Shown here in pieces: positions 1-6,548 of a DNA stretch of 8,838 bases (the first letter of the stretch is position 1; every line of letters starts with the position of its first letter). The stretch comes from Miniphocaeibacter sp964345925 (GTDB taxonomy: Bacteria; Bacillota; Clostridia; Tissierellales; Peptoniphilaceae), in NCBI GenBank assembly GCA_964345925.1, contig CAYFSP010000055.1, positions 1-8,838 on the forward strand, given 5' to 3'. The notes below the pieces were generated by a model. The model made no database searches and was not told where the DNA came from. It worked only from the letters and a program-made list of their open reading frames with translations. The position numbers and the translations under genes are program-made.

Positions 1-47
1 ATTTTTTATCTTATCATAGAAGGCTTTATTTACAGACTTTTTTTCAC
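1..47. other. Sequence left of the relaxase homology, nothing recognised
   Basis: The relaxase frame stays open here, but its translation (FLSYHRRLYLQ and onward) does not resemble a relaxase N-terminus and offers no start codon. It may be foreign sequence joined to the relaxase by a deletion or insertion. Confidence 0.3.
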
Positions 48-1408
48 AGGCTCATCAATACACCTGTTTATAATTCAATAGCTTATATAACTAATCCAAA
101 TAAAACAGATGATTTACTATTGGTAAGTGGATATAATTGTTTTGAAAATACTGCTTATATTGATTTTGAAATTACTGATAACTTGGCTAAGAATGTTAAG
201 GGAGATTATACAAAAACTGGTGGAAATGATATTAAGGCTCATCACATAATACAGAGTTTCAGCTTAGAAAATAGTAAGGTTATAGATGGAGAAAAAGCAC
301 ATAGCATAGGAAAGAAATTAGCAAATAGACTTTTAAAGGGGAAGCATGAATATATTATAGCTACACATATTGATAAAGGACACATTCATAATCATATAAT
401 TTTCAATGCAACATCATTTTATGATTTAACAAAATTTAATAGCCAACCTTATAAAACTATTAGAGAAATAAGAAATATTAGTGATGATCTTTGTATGGAA
501 AATGAGTTAAGTGTAATTAAAGAACCGCAATAAAAAGGTATGCACTATGCAGAATGGAATAATAGGAAAAGGGAACATCTTGGAAACAACAGATTGAAAA
601 TCTGATAGATAAAGCTATAGAAAATACTAAAACATATGATGATTTTTTAAAAGAATTAAAAAGTTATGGAGTAGAAATAGGTAATGCTTTTGAAGAAGAA
701 GGAAAGCATATAAAGTTTAGATTGAAAGATATAGGACAGGAAAGATTTACAAGGGGAAGAAATGAATATACTAGAGATAACATAATTGAAAGATTAAAAA
801 ATACTGAAAAAACAATTAAAAAAGATGAAGCTATTAATATGGAATCTGCTTCTTATGATAAAAAAATCGAGTGGAAATCTTATAATACAAAACTTGCTGA
901 AACAAAAGAACTTGCTTCTGCTATAACTACTATTAGAAACGAAAAAATTAACAACTATAATGACTTTGATGATAAGATTAGCAATCTATTAAATACAGTT
1001 GGAGAAATAAAATCTTCTATGAAAATATTAGATGAAAAAAACATTCAATATAAAAATGCTGTAAAATATTTAGTTGCCTATAATGATTATCTGAAATATC
1101 ATGAAGAATATCAAAAAAAAGGTATTCTTACAAAGCAAAAATATTTTAATAAGTATGAAAGTGAAATTAGAGCTTTCAACCATGCTGTAGATATGTTAAA
1201 TAATATTAATGTTAATGTTAATGTAGATCCAGATAAGGTAATGAATTTAGTCAATGAAAAAGATAATGAAATAGATACTATACACTCAAAAATAAATTAT
1301 ATAGAAAATAGAATTGAAAAAATAAGAAATGCTAAAAATCTTGTAGATGAAATAAATAGAGTAGATAAAGAAAAAGAATTGAATAAATCTAAAGATATAA
1401 GTATATAA
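48..1408 (+). pseudogene. Relaxase (mobilisation nuclease), broken by a nonsense codon, a frameshift and loss of its start
   Basis: A relaxase nicks the transfer origin of a mobile element and leads the strand into the recipient. The first frame, from about 48, carries the hallmark three-histidine metal site in HIDKGHIHNHIIFN (bases 366-407), preceded by the familiar YITNPNKTDD and VSGYNC blocks. It stops at TAA 531-533 after KEP, where relatives continue through an EP-Q/K-x-G-x-x-Y segment; the same frame goes on after the stop as KGMHYAEWNNRK. One G then seems to be lost from the run at 571-573: adding it restores RKRGTSWKQQIE, and the frame continues to 1408. The second part (722 on) begins with DIGQERFTRGR and is then rich in Lys/Glu coiled coil, as in the family. 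No in-frame ATG, GTG or TTG precedes the conserved N-terminus up to the window edge, so the start is missing as well. The gene is almost certainly non-functional unless sequencing errors explain the lesions. An N-terminal junction near 45-50 is inferred. Confidence 0.85.
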
Positions 1409-1432
1409 CCTTATAAGGTTATATACTTATAT
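1395..1432. repeat. 38-base perfect palindrome over the relaxase stop codon
   Basis: Bases 1395-1413 are the exact reverse complement of 1414-1432, with no central spacer. The left arm contains the last codons and the stop of the relaxase frame. In RNA this folds into a long, mostly A-U hairpin. It is followed by ATTGTTTAAT rather than a clean T run, so it is at best a weak terminator. It could also be a protein binding site or a remnant of an element end. Confidence 0.8.
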
Positions 1433-1434
1433 TG

Positions 1435-1466
1435 TTTAATAGGAAAGTGCTACTTTTCCTATTAAA
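1435..1466. repeat. Imperfect inverted repeat just after the palindrome
   Basis: TTTAATAGGAAAGT (1435-1448) pairs with ACTTTTCCTATTAAA (1452-1466) around a GCT loop, with one bulged T. It is followed by an A-rich run, not a T run, so it does not look like a plus-strand rho-independent terminator. Together with the palindrome at 1395-1432 it forms a pair of consecutive hairpins. Confidence 0.7.
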
Positions 1467-1492
1467 TAAAAAAAGAAGGCAGCTTAGTAATC

Positions 1493-1687
1493 TTGAGCAT
1501 GCCAATAAGCCTAATAACTATTAGACTATTTTTTGTATTCGTAATGAACACCACGAATACCAGTGTAAGATTTTGGAGTCATGATACCATCACAAACTTG
1601 GCAAACTCAGTGAGTATAATGGTACCTGTAGGGGCTATCATAGCCTTACTTGTGTCAAGGATATTATATAAGAAGGGATATTTATAG
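1493..1687 (+). CDS. Small two-helix membrane protein or C-terminal fragment of a permease
   Basis: The family is not recognised. The ORF has two hydrophobic stretches, around residues 3-18 (PISLITIRLFFVFVM) and 40-57 (VSIMVPVGAIIALLVS), and ends in a basic tail, RILYKKGYL, which is typical of the last helix of a transporter. The frame is open further upstream to 1466 and reads KKEGSLVILSMPIS, which also looks like continuing protein, so this may be the tail of a lost permease. Starts could be TTG 1493 or ATG 1499. The purine-rich AGAAGG at 1473-1478 is too distant to be convincing for either. No promoter is visible. It lies between the relaxase wreck and a terminator-like hairpin. It could be a real small gene, but a remnant is more likely. 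Confidence 0.35.
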   Translation: MSMPISLITIRLFFVFVMNTTNTSVRFWSHDTITNLANSVSIMVPVGAIIALLVSRILYKKGYL

Positions 1688-1713
1688 AAATCAGATATTT
1701 AATATAAAGCTTA

Positions 1714-1770
1714 AAGACCATACTAAATAGGTGAATTTTCTGCTAGATATAGTATGGTCTTAATTTTATT
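1714..1770 (+). terminator. Terminator-like hairpin before the catabolic cluster
   Basis: AAGACCATACTA (1714-1725) pairs perfectly with TAGTATGGTCTT (1750-1761), 12 base pairs, and is followed by AATTTTATT. The 24-base loop is long for a classical terminator. Its position after the small ORF and before the next promoter fits transcription termination. Confidence 0.5.
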
Positions 1771-1801
1771 TAAAATTATTTAGAAATGATAAGATTGGCA
1801 A

Positions 1802-1830
1802 TTGACATTTCATACCACAACAAGTATATT
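1802..1830 (+). promoter_or_regulatory. Consensus sigma-A promoter of the GntR-family gene
   Basis: A perfect -35 box TTGACA (1802-1807), a 17-base spacer and a -10 box TATATT (1825-1830) lie 70 bases upstream of the regulator's start codon. No competing gene lies between them. Confidence 0.8.
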
Positions 1831-1860
1831 AAAGACATAACAGTCATATATCTTTAATAT
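1826..1860. promoter_or_regulatory. Candidate operator overlapping the -10 box and start of transcription
   Basis: ATATTAAAGA (1826-1835) is repeated in inverted form as TCTTTAATAT (1851-1860), centre to centre about 25 bases apart. A further TCTTTA at 1862-1867 faces TAAAGA about five bases downstream. The repeat covers the -10 box and probable transcription start, where a repressor would block the promoter. Autoregulation by the neighbouring GntR/FCD protein is inferred; the motif is AT-rich, so chance similarity is possible. Confidence 0.45.
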
Positions 1861-1899
1861 ATCTTTACAACATAAAGACAAAAGAAACGAGGTAGGAAT

Positions 1900-2547
1900 T
1901 TGATTTACGATTCATATACTTCAAAAATTTATATACAATTAAAAGAAGAACTAATAAACTCTGCCAATTCTTTTAATGATCTTATAACAGAAAAACAAGT
2001 TGCTGAAAGATTTGGCTTAAGTAAAACACCTGCAAGGGAAAGCCTTAATCAACTTTGTATTGAGGGGTTTTTGGAAAAGATTCCTTACAAGGGATACCTA
2101 ATAAAAAAGTTTTCCTATTATGAATTAAAACAATTATTTCAATTTAGGCAGATTATTGAGCTAGCAAGTATCGATCTTGCTGTTAAACAAGCAAGTCCTA
2201 GGGATATAGAACACTTGTGGGATTTATGTGATGAGGTGGATAAGATGGAGGAAATCACAGACATAAAACTCTATAATGATATTAACCAAAGATTTCATAT
2301 TGATATTGCTAAGATTTCACAGAATGTATACTTAGTAGAGGAATTAACTAAGATTATGAATTTGATGAGAAGACCACTAATAGTAGATTTAAAGTTATCA
2401 AATGGAAAAGAATTGCTTGCTCCACATAAAAAAATAGTAGAAATGATAGAAGCTAAGAATTTAGAAAAGGCTATGGAAATAACAAAAGACCATCTATGTG
2501 ATGCTGAAAAAAGAATATTTGAAAAGGATGTGTTTGACAGTATCTAA
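1900..2547 (+). CDS. GntR-family transcriptional regulator, FadR/FCD subfamily
   Basis: Predicted DNA-binding, ligand-responsive regulator of the downstream catabolic genes. The N-terminal winged helix-turn-helix (about residues 8-70) contains EKQVAERFGLSKTPARESLNQL and the wing IPYKGYLI. The C-terminal FCD ligand domain (about 75-210) keeps three histidines expected to hold a metal ion: H133 (NQRFH), H176 (APHKKI) and H198 (KDHLCDA). The fourth position, often Asp, is Asn129. The 215-residue length is normal. The start is TTG at 1900, preceded by GAGGTAGG (1889-1896), and no in-frame ATG fits better. The gene has its own promoter and candidate operator. It is followed after 109 bases by the NodB-fold hydrolase on the same strand, so it is the likely local regulator. 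FCD proteins usually respond to small carboxylic acids; the ligand here is unknown. Confidence 0.9.
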   Translation: MIYDSYTSKIYIQLKEELINSANSFNDLITEKQVAERFGLSKTPARESLNQLCIEGFLEKIPYKGYLIKKFSYYELKQLFQFRQIIELASIDLAVKQASPRDIEHLWDLCDEVDKMEEITDIKLYNDINQRFHIDIAKISQNVYLVEELTKIMNLMRRPLIVDLKLSNGKELLAPHKKIVEMIEAKNLEKAMEITKDHLCDAEKRIFEKDVFDSI

Positions 2548-2562
2548 ACTTTAGCATGTATT
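2534..2562 (+). promoter_or_regulatory. Possible promoter of the catabolic genes inside the end of the regulator gene
   Basis: A perfect TTGACA (2534-2539) lies within the last codons of the regulator. It is followed 17 bases later by TGTATT (2557-2562), which matches four of six -10 positions. Transcription would begin close to 2566-2570, exactly at the start of the GC-richer leader described next. The good -35 and spacing support it; the modest -10 weakens it. Confidence 0.4.
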
Positions 2563-2566
2563 TTTA

Positions 2567-2650
2567 CCCTCCCGCTTTAACACGGTATAAGCGCACCGTG
2601 GCAATCAGGGATTGATTTTATAGATTAATTAAAAATAATTATTAGGAGGG
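2567..2650 (+). promoter_or_regulatory. Structured leader of the catabolic operon with possible pseudoknot and anti-Shine-Dalgarno
   Basis: This intergenic block is GC-richer than its surroundings. CACGGT (2581-2586) pairs with ACCGTG (2595-2600) to form a hairpin. Loop bases AAGCG (2589-2593) are complementary to CGCTT (2573-2577), which would make an H-type pseudoknot, though the single-base third loop is tight. A second small hairpin is CAATC-AGG-GATTG (2602-2614). CCCTCC (2567-2572) is exactly complementary to GGAGGG (2645-2650), the ribosome binding site of the next gene. It resembles no riboswitch class I know; a regulatory role is inferred. Confidence 0.35.
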
Positions 2651-2656
2651 AGCATA

Positions 2657-4012
2657 ATGGGAAAAAAACTGTTTCTTTGGTTTGATGTTGAGGACTATGT
2701 AACACCTGAGTCTGACGATGCTTTTTATGACTTGTTAGTTCTAATGGAAAGGTATGGTATAAAATCTACAATTAAGTTTTGCATTAGGAAATTAAGGCTA
2801 TTGAAGGAAAGGGGACGTACAGATATTATTAAAAAGTTAGCCCAACATGAGATGGCCTTCCATACTATAAACCATAGTATACATCCTTTACCAACAGAAT
2901 ATTTAGAGGGTTATAATTTTAGGGATGGTGCAATTGAATTTGATAAAAGAGAAAAGGAAGGTATTCAAGAAATAGCTGAAATAGCTGGACAATACCCAAC
3001 TAGTTATGGGCAACCCGGGGTTGCATGGGCACCTGCAGTTTTCCCATCCTTGGTCAAAAATGGGATATTTATCTACCTAGACTATCATCCAATTATTAAT
3101 GTTGATGAAAAACCATTTTGGTATGGTGGCGTATTGTACTTAAGCAATCTGAAGTATCTTTTGCATATAAAGAAGGATAAAACATACGGACAACTAATGA
3201 AATTTTATGAAAGCATCGAAGAATATGAAGATGAAAATGTTTTTATTAGTCTATATGATCATCCAACAGAGTTATGTACTAGCGAGTTTTGGGATGAGGT
3301 TAATTTTTCACATGGAAAAAATCCACCTTATTTAAAACCAGCACCCTTGGTGGACCAGGAAACTAGGGATGCCTTATTTAATGAATATGAGGAATTTTTT
3401 AAAGCAACTATTGAAGATCCAAGTTTAGAATATATCACAGCTACAGAAATCTTCAAGTATTTAAAATACAATCTAAAGAAATTAACTTCAAAAGACATAG
3501 AAGCCATGGAATACAAAACATATGATAAGGTTGATTATGTTAAAATTCGTAATGAATTTTATTCACCATCAGAAGTTTTAATCCTATTATCCAAGTATTT
3601 TCTTAATTTGCCACTATCAGCTGAATTAATGTATGGACCCAATGAAGATAGAGAGTCGATTATTTCCAACCATGAGCCAGTTTTAGTTGAAGATTTAGCA
3701 AGGACTATTTTAAATCAATATGAAACAATATTTGGCCTTAAGCAAATGCCAGAATATTATCATATAAATAATAATTTACTTAATCCACTTGATGCTTTTG
3801 CTACCCTTATGTATGCTATGGAGAATAAGTTAGAGGAGGTGAATTGGAAGAAGGGTGAGTTTAGTATTGGACGCTTTGTTGAACCCTATAAGTTTGGCGG
3901 TAACTGGGTCTTATGGGATCCAGGGTTTAATCCTAAGGAAATTATAAAACAGACAAAAATCCAATGCTGGACACTAAAGCCGGTAGCTCAAGAATCAAAA
4001 CACAATAGTTAA
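2657..4012 (+). CDS. NodB-fold (polysaccharide deacetylase-like) hydrolase with C-terminal extension
   Basis: Members of this fold are metal hydrolases that deacetylate sugars. The fold also includes the allantoinase PuuE and bacterial cyclic-imide hydrolases, which open nitrogen rings. The catalytic domain fills about residues 1-270: FDVED (9-13) supplies the acidic motif, HTINH (69-73) the metal histidines, SYGQPGVAWAP (116-126) the third motif, and YDHP (200-203) a late conserved histidine. No signal peptide or membrane segment is seen, so it should act in the cytoplasm, which argues against cell-wall substrates. Residues from about 295 on form an additional domain with SPSEVLILLSKYFL and LNPLDAFATLMYAM, not identified with confidence. 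The start is ATG 2657 after AGGAGGGAG. It is the first enzyme of the cluster, 39 bases before the creatininase-like gene. In this setting a ring-opening imidase or allantoinase-like role is inferred. Confidence 0.75.
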   Translation: MGKKLFLWFDVEDYVTPESDDAFYDLLVLMERYGIKSTIKFCIRKLRLLKERGRTDIIKKLAQHEMAFHTINHSIHPLPTEYLEGYNFRDGAIEFDKREKEGIQEIAEIAGQYPTSYGQPGVAWAPAVFPSLVKNGIFIYLDYHPIINVDEKPFWYGGVLYLSNLKYLLHIKKDKTYGQLMKFYESIEEYEDENVFISLYDHPTELCTSEFWDEVNFSHGKNPPYLKPAPLVDQETRDALFNEYEEFFKATIEDPSLEYITATEIFKYLKYNLKKLTSKDIEAMEYKTYDKVDYVKIRNEFYSPSEVLILLSKYFLNLPLSAELMYGPNEDRESIISNHEPVLVEDLARTILNQYETIFGLKQMPEYYHINNNLLNPLDAFATLMYAMENKLEEVNWKKGEFSIGRFVEPYKFGGNWVLWDPGFNPKEIIKQTKIQCWTLKPVAQESKHNS

Positions 4013-4051
4013 AATCATTTGTAAATATTTTAAAGATTAAGGAGGATGCAA

Positions 4052-4828
4052 ATGAAAAAATATGAATTGTATAAAATGACAGCAAATCAAGTTACAAGTG
4101 GAAAATTCAATAAGGCGATAATTTCAATTGGTTCATGTGAAGCACATGGAGGTCATTTGCCTGAAGGAACAGACACCTTGGTTGCTTATAAACTTGCTTG
4201 TCAAGTAGCAGATCTATATGATGATATACTTGTTTTACCCCCTATACCAATAGGATATAGTGCCCACTATGATAGTTTTCCTTTTTCACTTACCCTAAGC
4301 TATAATACCACTATTGATGTTTTATATGATCTTATTGAGTCAGTCCTTAGGAATAAAATCAATAAAATTATAATTATTAATGGTCACGATGGAAATATAG
4401 CACCTATTGAAATTGCTAGCCGTAAGATTAAAGAAAATTATCCTGATGCAAGAATAGCAGCCTTACCTGAGTGGTGGGTTATTGCCGGCCAACTATTACC
4501 TGAAGATACTTTTGAAGTATGGAATGGACTTGGCCATGCAGGAGAAGGCGAAAGCTCAATAATGTATTATTATTATCCAGAATGGTGTGAGCCTGATTTA
4601 GCTAAATCTGTTATTCCTGATAATTTACCTCCCTACTTAGATATTAAATGGGATTTTGCAGAAATTACAGATACAGGTCAGACTGGAGATGCAACAAAAG
4701 GAACAGCGGAGAAAGGCTATAAGATGAATGAAGTACTGATTAATTGTTTGACCGAAGCAATAGATTATTTGAATGAAAGAGATTGGAATTACAACACAAA
4801 AGGGCATGCAAAAAATAAATTAAAATAA
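4052..4828 (+). CDS. Creatininase-family metal-dependent amidohydrolase
   Basis: The family hydrolyses cyclic or linear amide bonds with a two-metal centre; members include creatininase, ArfB formamide hydrolase and mycofactocin peptidase MftE. Metal ligands are visible: E30 and H32 in SCEAHGGHLPEGTD, D41 at its end, H112 in NGHDGN (110-115), and E167 in GHAGEGES (161-168). Pseudomonas creatininase has NGHYEN at the fourth motif, with Glu122 as a ligand; here that position is Gly114, so true creatininase activity is uncertain. The length, 258 residues, is usual. The start chosen is ATG 4052, because ATG 4046 directly abuts GGAGG (4041-4045), leaving no spacing, while 4052 lies six bases after it. 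The gene sits between the NodB-fold enzyme and the permease, with only 20 bases to the latter, which implies joint transcription. Its likely role is hydrolysis of the imported compound or its ring-opened product. Confidence 0.85.
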   Translation: MKKYELYKMTANQVTSGKFNKAIISIGSCEAHGGHLPEGTDTLVAYKLACQVADLYDDILVLPPIPIGYSAHYDSFPFSLTLSYNTTIDVLYDLIESVLRNKINKIIIINGHDGNIAPIEIASRKIKENYPDARIAALPEWWVIAGQLLPEDTFEVWNGLGHAGEGESSIMYYYYPEWCEPDLAKSVIPDNLPPYLDIKWDFAEITDTGQTGDATKGTAEKGYKMNEVLINCLTEAIDYLNERDWNYNTKGHAKNKLK

Positions 4829-4848
4829 TTTTGTGAAAGGAGAATAGT

Positions 4849-6297
4849 ATGGAAAAGAATAAAGACTTAAATAGCCAGGAATATCAAGAGTTTTTGTTGC
4901 AGGAAGAAAAAAATGATTTTATGTTATCCCCTGTACCCTTAGATAAAAGAAGGTCTACTTTATCCCAGGTATGGGTATGGGTAGGTTTTGGTTATGTTGT
5001 AACAGGATTATTTGTAGGGGGAGTATTGGCAGGTCATGGTAATGCACCAGGTATGAATCCTTCTACAGCACTTTTAGCCCTAATACTAGGTATGGGTTCT
5101 TTATTTTTAATGACAGGATTTTTAGGTATTATTTCTCAAAGAACAGGTTTGAACTTATCTTTATTATCTAGATACACATACGGGGCTAGAGGAATGGCTC
5201 TCCCCATGTTAGCCATGGCTTTGATGACCCTAGGTTGGTTCTCTAATATAGTCGGAATGGTAGGAGATATATGGGGCACATTTTTGGGCAATAGATCTGG
5301 AGTAATAGTGATCAACCCTATGAATTTAGGTTATGATATTCCACCTATAACCTTAGAAGCTTTTGTAGCTACCATATTTTGGGGCTTAGCCTTTACTTAT
5401 ACAGCTGCTAAAGGTATAGATGCTATTGAAAAGGTTTCAAATTATGTAGGTTGGAGTATACTGCTTATAGCAGTAGGTATGGGTGTAGTAATGATGAAAC
5501 AAGCTGGTGGTACTGAGAGCTTTATGGTAATTGCAAACCAAAGAGAGGGATTAAGCCTGGGAGCTGGAGTAACTGCACTAGTTGGAAGCTGGATTGCAGG
5601 AGCTGTTATGGGCGTAGACTTATTTAGATTTAATAAAAATATTAGAGCAGTCTGGTTGGGATGTGCAGCATGCTTTATAGTAACTAACCCAATTTTAAAC
5701 ATAGTAGGATATATTAGTACGATTTCCTATGGAAATTACAACTTTGTAGCCTGGATGATTCAGCAAAGTATTATTATAGCAATTTTAGGTGTATTTACAT
5801 GGACTGTATCCTTGTGGACTACTGACCAGAGTGAATTATATTGTAACTCTTTATACCTTGGACCAATCTTTGATTCATACGGTGCAAAAAATATAAATAG
5901 AAGTAAGATAGTATATGTAGTAGGTATTTTCGGTACTATTATCGGAGGTTTGGGAGTGTATCAAATGTTTTTCTCCAACTTTATAAATATATTAGGCGCC
6001 ATGGGACCTCCTTTATGTGCCCCTATCCTAGCAGATTATTTTATAATTTATAAGGACAACAAGACAAAATATGATGCCTCAACTTTAAACAATCAACCTA
6101 AATATCGATGGGCTGGAATAATTTCATTTGTGGTAGGTGGACTTTTGGGCTATATATTTGAATACCATATCAGATTACCTGGTGATTTCCCATCAGGACT
6201 GGCAGCTATGATTATTGCTTTTGTACTTTACATTGTGATATACAAACTAACACCAGATTACAAGAAAGATTTAGCCCTAATAGAAGGTGTTAAATAG
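4849..6297 (+). CDS. NCS1-family permease, cytosine permease (CodB)-like
   Basis: Integral membrane symporter of the nucleobase:cation symporter-1 family, which imports cytosine, uracil, allantoin, hydantoins and related rings with protons or sodium. The 482 residues form about twelve hydrophobic segments after a hydrophilic N-terminus of about 38 residues. Family marks include STLSQVWVWVGFGYVVTG (36-53, first helix), SRYTYGARG (107-115), WTTDQSELYCNSL (323-335), corresponding to the WTTNDNNLY region of CodB, and PPLCAPILADYFI (387-399). The start is ATG 4849 after AAAGGAG. It follows the creatininase-like gene by 20 bases and precedes the asparaginase-like gene by 251 bases. It is the only transporter in the cluster and so defines the probable class of substrate: a small, uncharged nitrogenous ring. 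The exact substrate cannot be read from the sequence. Confidence 0.9.
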   Translation: MEKNKDLNSQEYQEFLLQEEKNDFMLSPVPLDKRRSTLSQVWVWVGFGYVVTGLFVGGVLAGHGNAPGMNPSTALLALILGMGSLFLMTGFLGIISQRTGLNLSLLSRYTYGARGMALPMLAMALMTLGWFSNIVGMVGDIWGTFLGNRSGVIVINPMNLGYDIPPITLEAFVATIFWGLAFTYTAAKGIDAIEKVSNYVGWSILLIAVGMGVVMMKQAGGTESFMVIANQREGLSLGAGVTALVGSWIAGAVMGVDLFRFNKNIRAVWLGCAACFIVTNPILNIVGYISTISYGNYNFVAWMIQQSIIIAILGVFTWTVSLWTTDQSELYCNSLYLGPIFDSYGAKNINRSKIVYVVGIFGTIIGGLGVYQMFFSNFINILGAMGPPLCAPILADYFIIYKDNKTKYDASTLNNQPKYRWAGIISFVVGGLLGYIFEYHIRLPGDFPSGLAAMIIAFVLYIVIYKLTPDYKKDLALIEGVK

Positions 6298-6548
6298 AAG
6301 TTATCACTTACAAAAACCCTATATTTTGCAATTGAGAACCAAGCCAAGGGTCTAGAATCTATTGGAAAGCATAGGATTTGCTGAATATAAGGCAGTTTAT
6401 GGGTAAAAGTCCTCTAAGTTAAGCAAAGGAAATAAACAATCTAATAAGGAGGATTTTTACCTAATAAATATAATAGTGATAAAATATTGAATTCAAACAA
6501 AGACAATCAAGAAGCAATTGAAATATAAAGATACAATAGGGGAATATT
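6298..6548 (+). other. Intergenic region between permease and asparaginase-like genes
   Basis: No convincing gene is seen here. Besides the long stem at 6402-6461, ACCCT (6316-6320) can pair with AGGGT (6347-6351), and AATCTAT can pair with ATAGGATT around 6356-6380. A perfect TATAAT lies at 6469-6474 but has no good -35 box, so an internal promoter is only possible. After the Shine-Dalgarno-like AAGGAGG (6446-6452) an open stretch (FLPNKYNSDKILNSNKD and onward) runs to TAA near 6527 without a standard start codon, possibly a decayed small gene. Confidence 0.4.
6402..6461 (+). promoter_or_regulatory. Long stem that encloses a Shine-Dalgarno-like sequence
   Basis: GGTAAAAGTCCTCT (6402-6415) pairs with GGAGGATTTTTACC (6448-6461): 14 pairs, including two G-U pairs, around a 32-base loop. 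The 3' arm contains most of AAGGAGGA, which looks like a strong ribosome binding site, yet no ATG, GTG or TTG follows at the right distance. There is no T tract, so it is not a standard terminator. It may be a relic of translational control, an mRNA-stabilising hairpin between permease and amidase, or the ends of a tiny inserted repeat. Confidence 0.5.

Noticed and set aside
1201..1224. Short tandem repeat of AATGTT units in the relaxase
   Set aside because: Only about three six-base units encoding NVNVNV; too short to be a meaningful repeat array.
3328..3516. Minus-strand open frame inside the NodB-fold gene
   Set aside because: It lies antisense in a well-supported gene, has no ribosome binding site and resembles no protein.
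4046..4051. Upstream ATG as start of the creatininase-family gene
   Set aside because: It directly abuts the GGAGG ribosome binding site, leaving no spacing; ATG 4052 has six bases of spacing and begins the family's usual N-terminus.
5442..5702. Minus-strand open frame inside the permease gene
   Set aside because: Antisense shadow of a membrane-protein gene; its composition follows from the opposite strand.
6298..6548. Known riboswitch or T-box between permease and amidase genes
   Set aside because: No T-box antiterminator motif and no conserved core of the purine, glycine, guanidine, glutamine or preQ1 classes could be seen.
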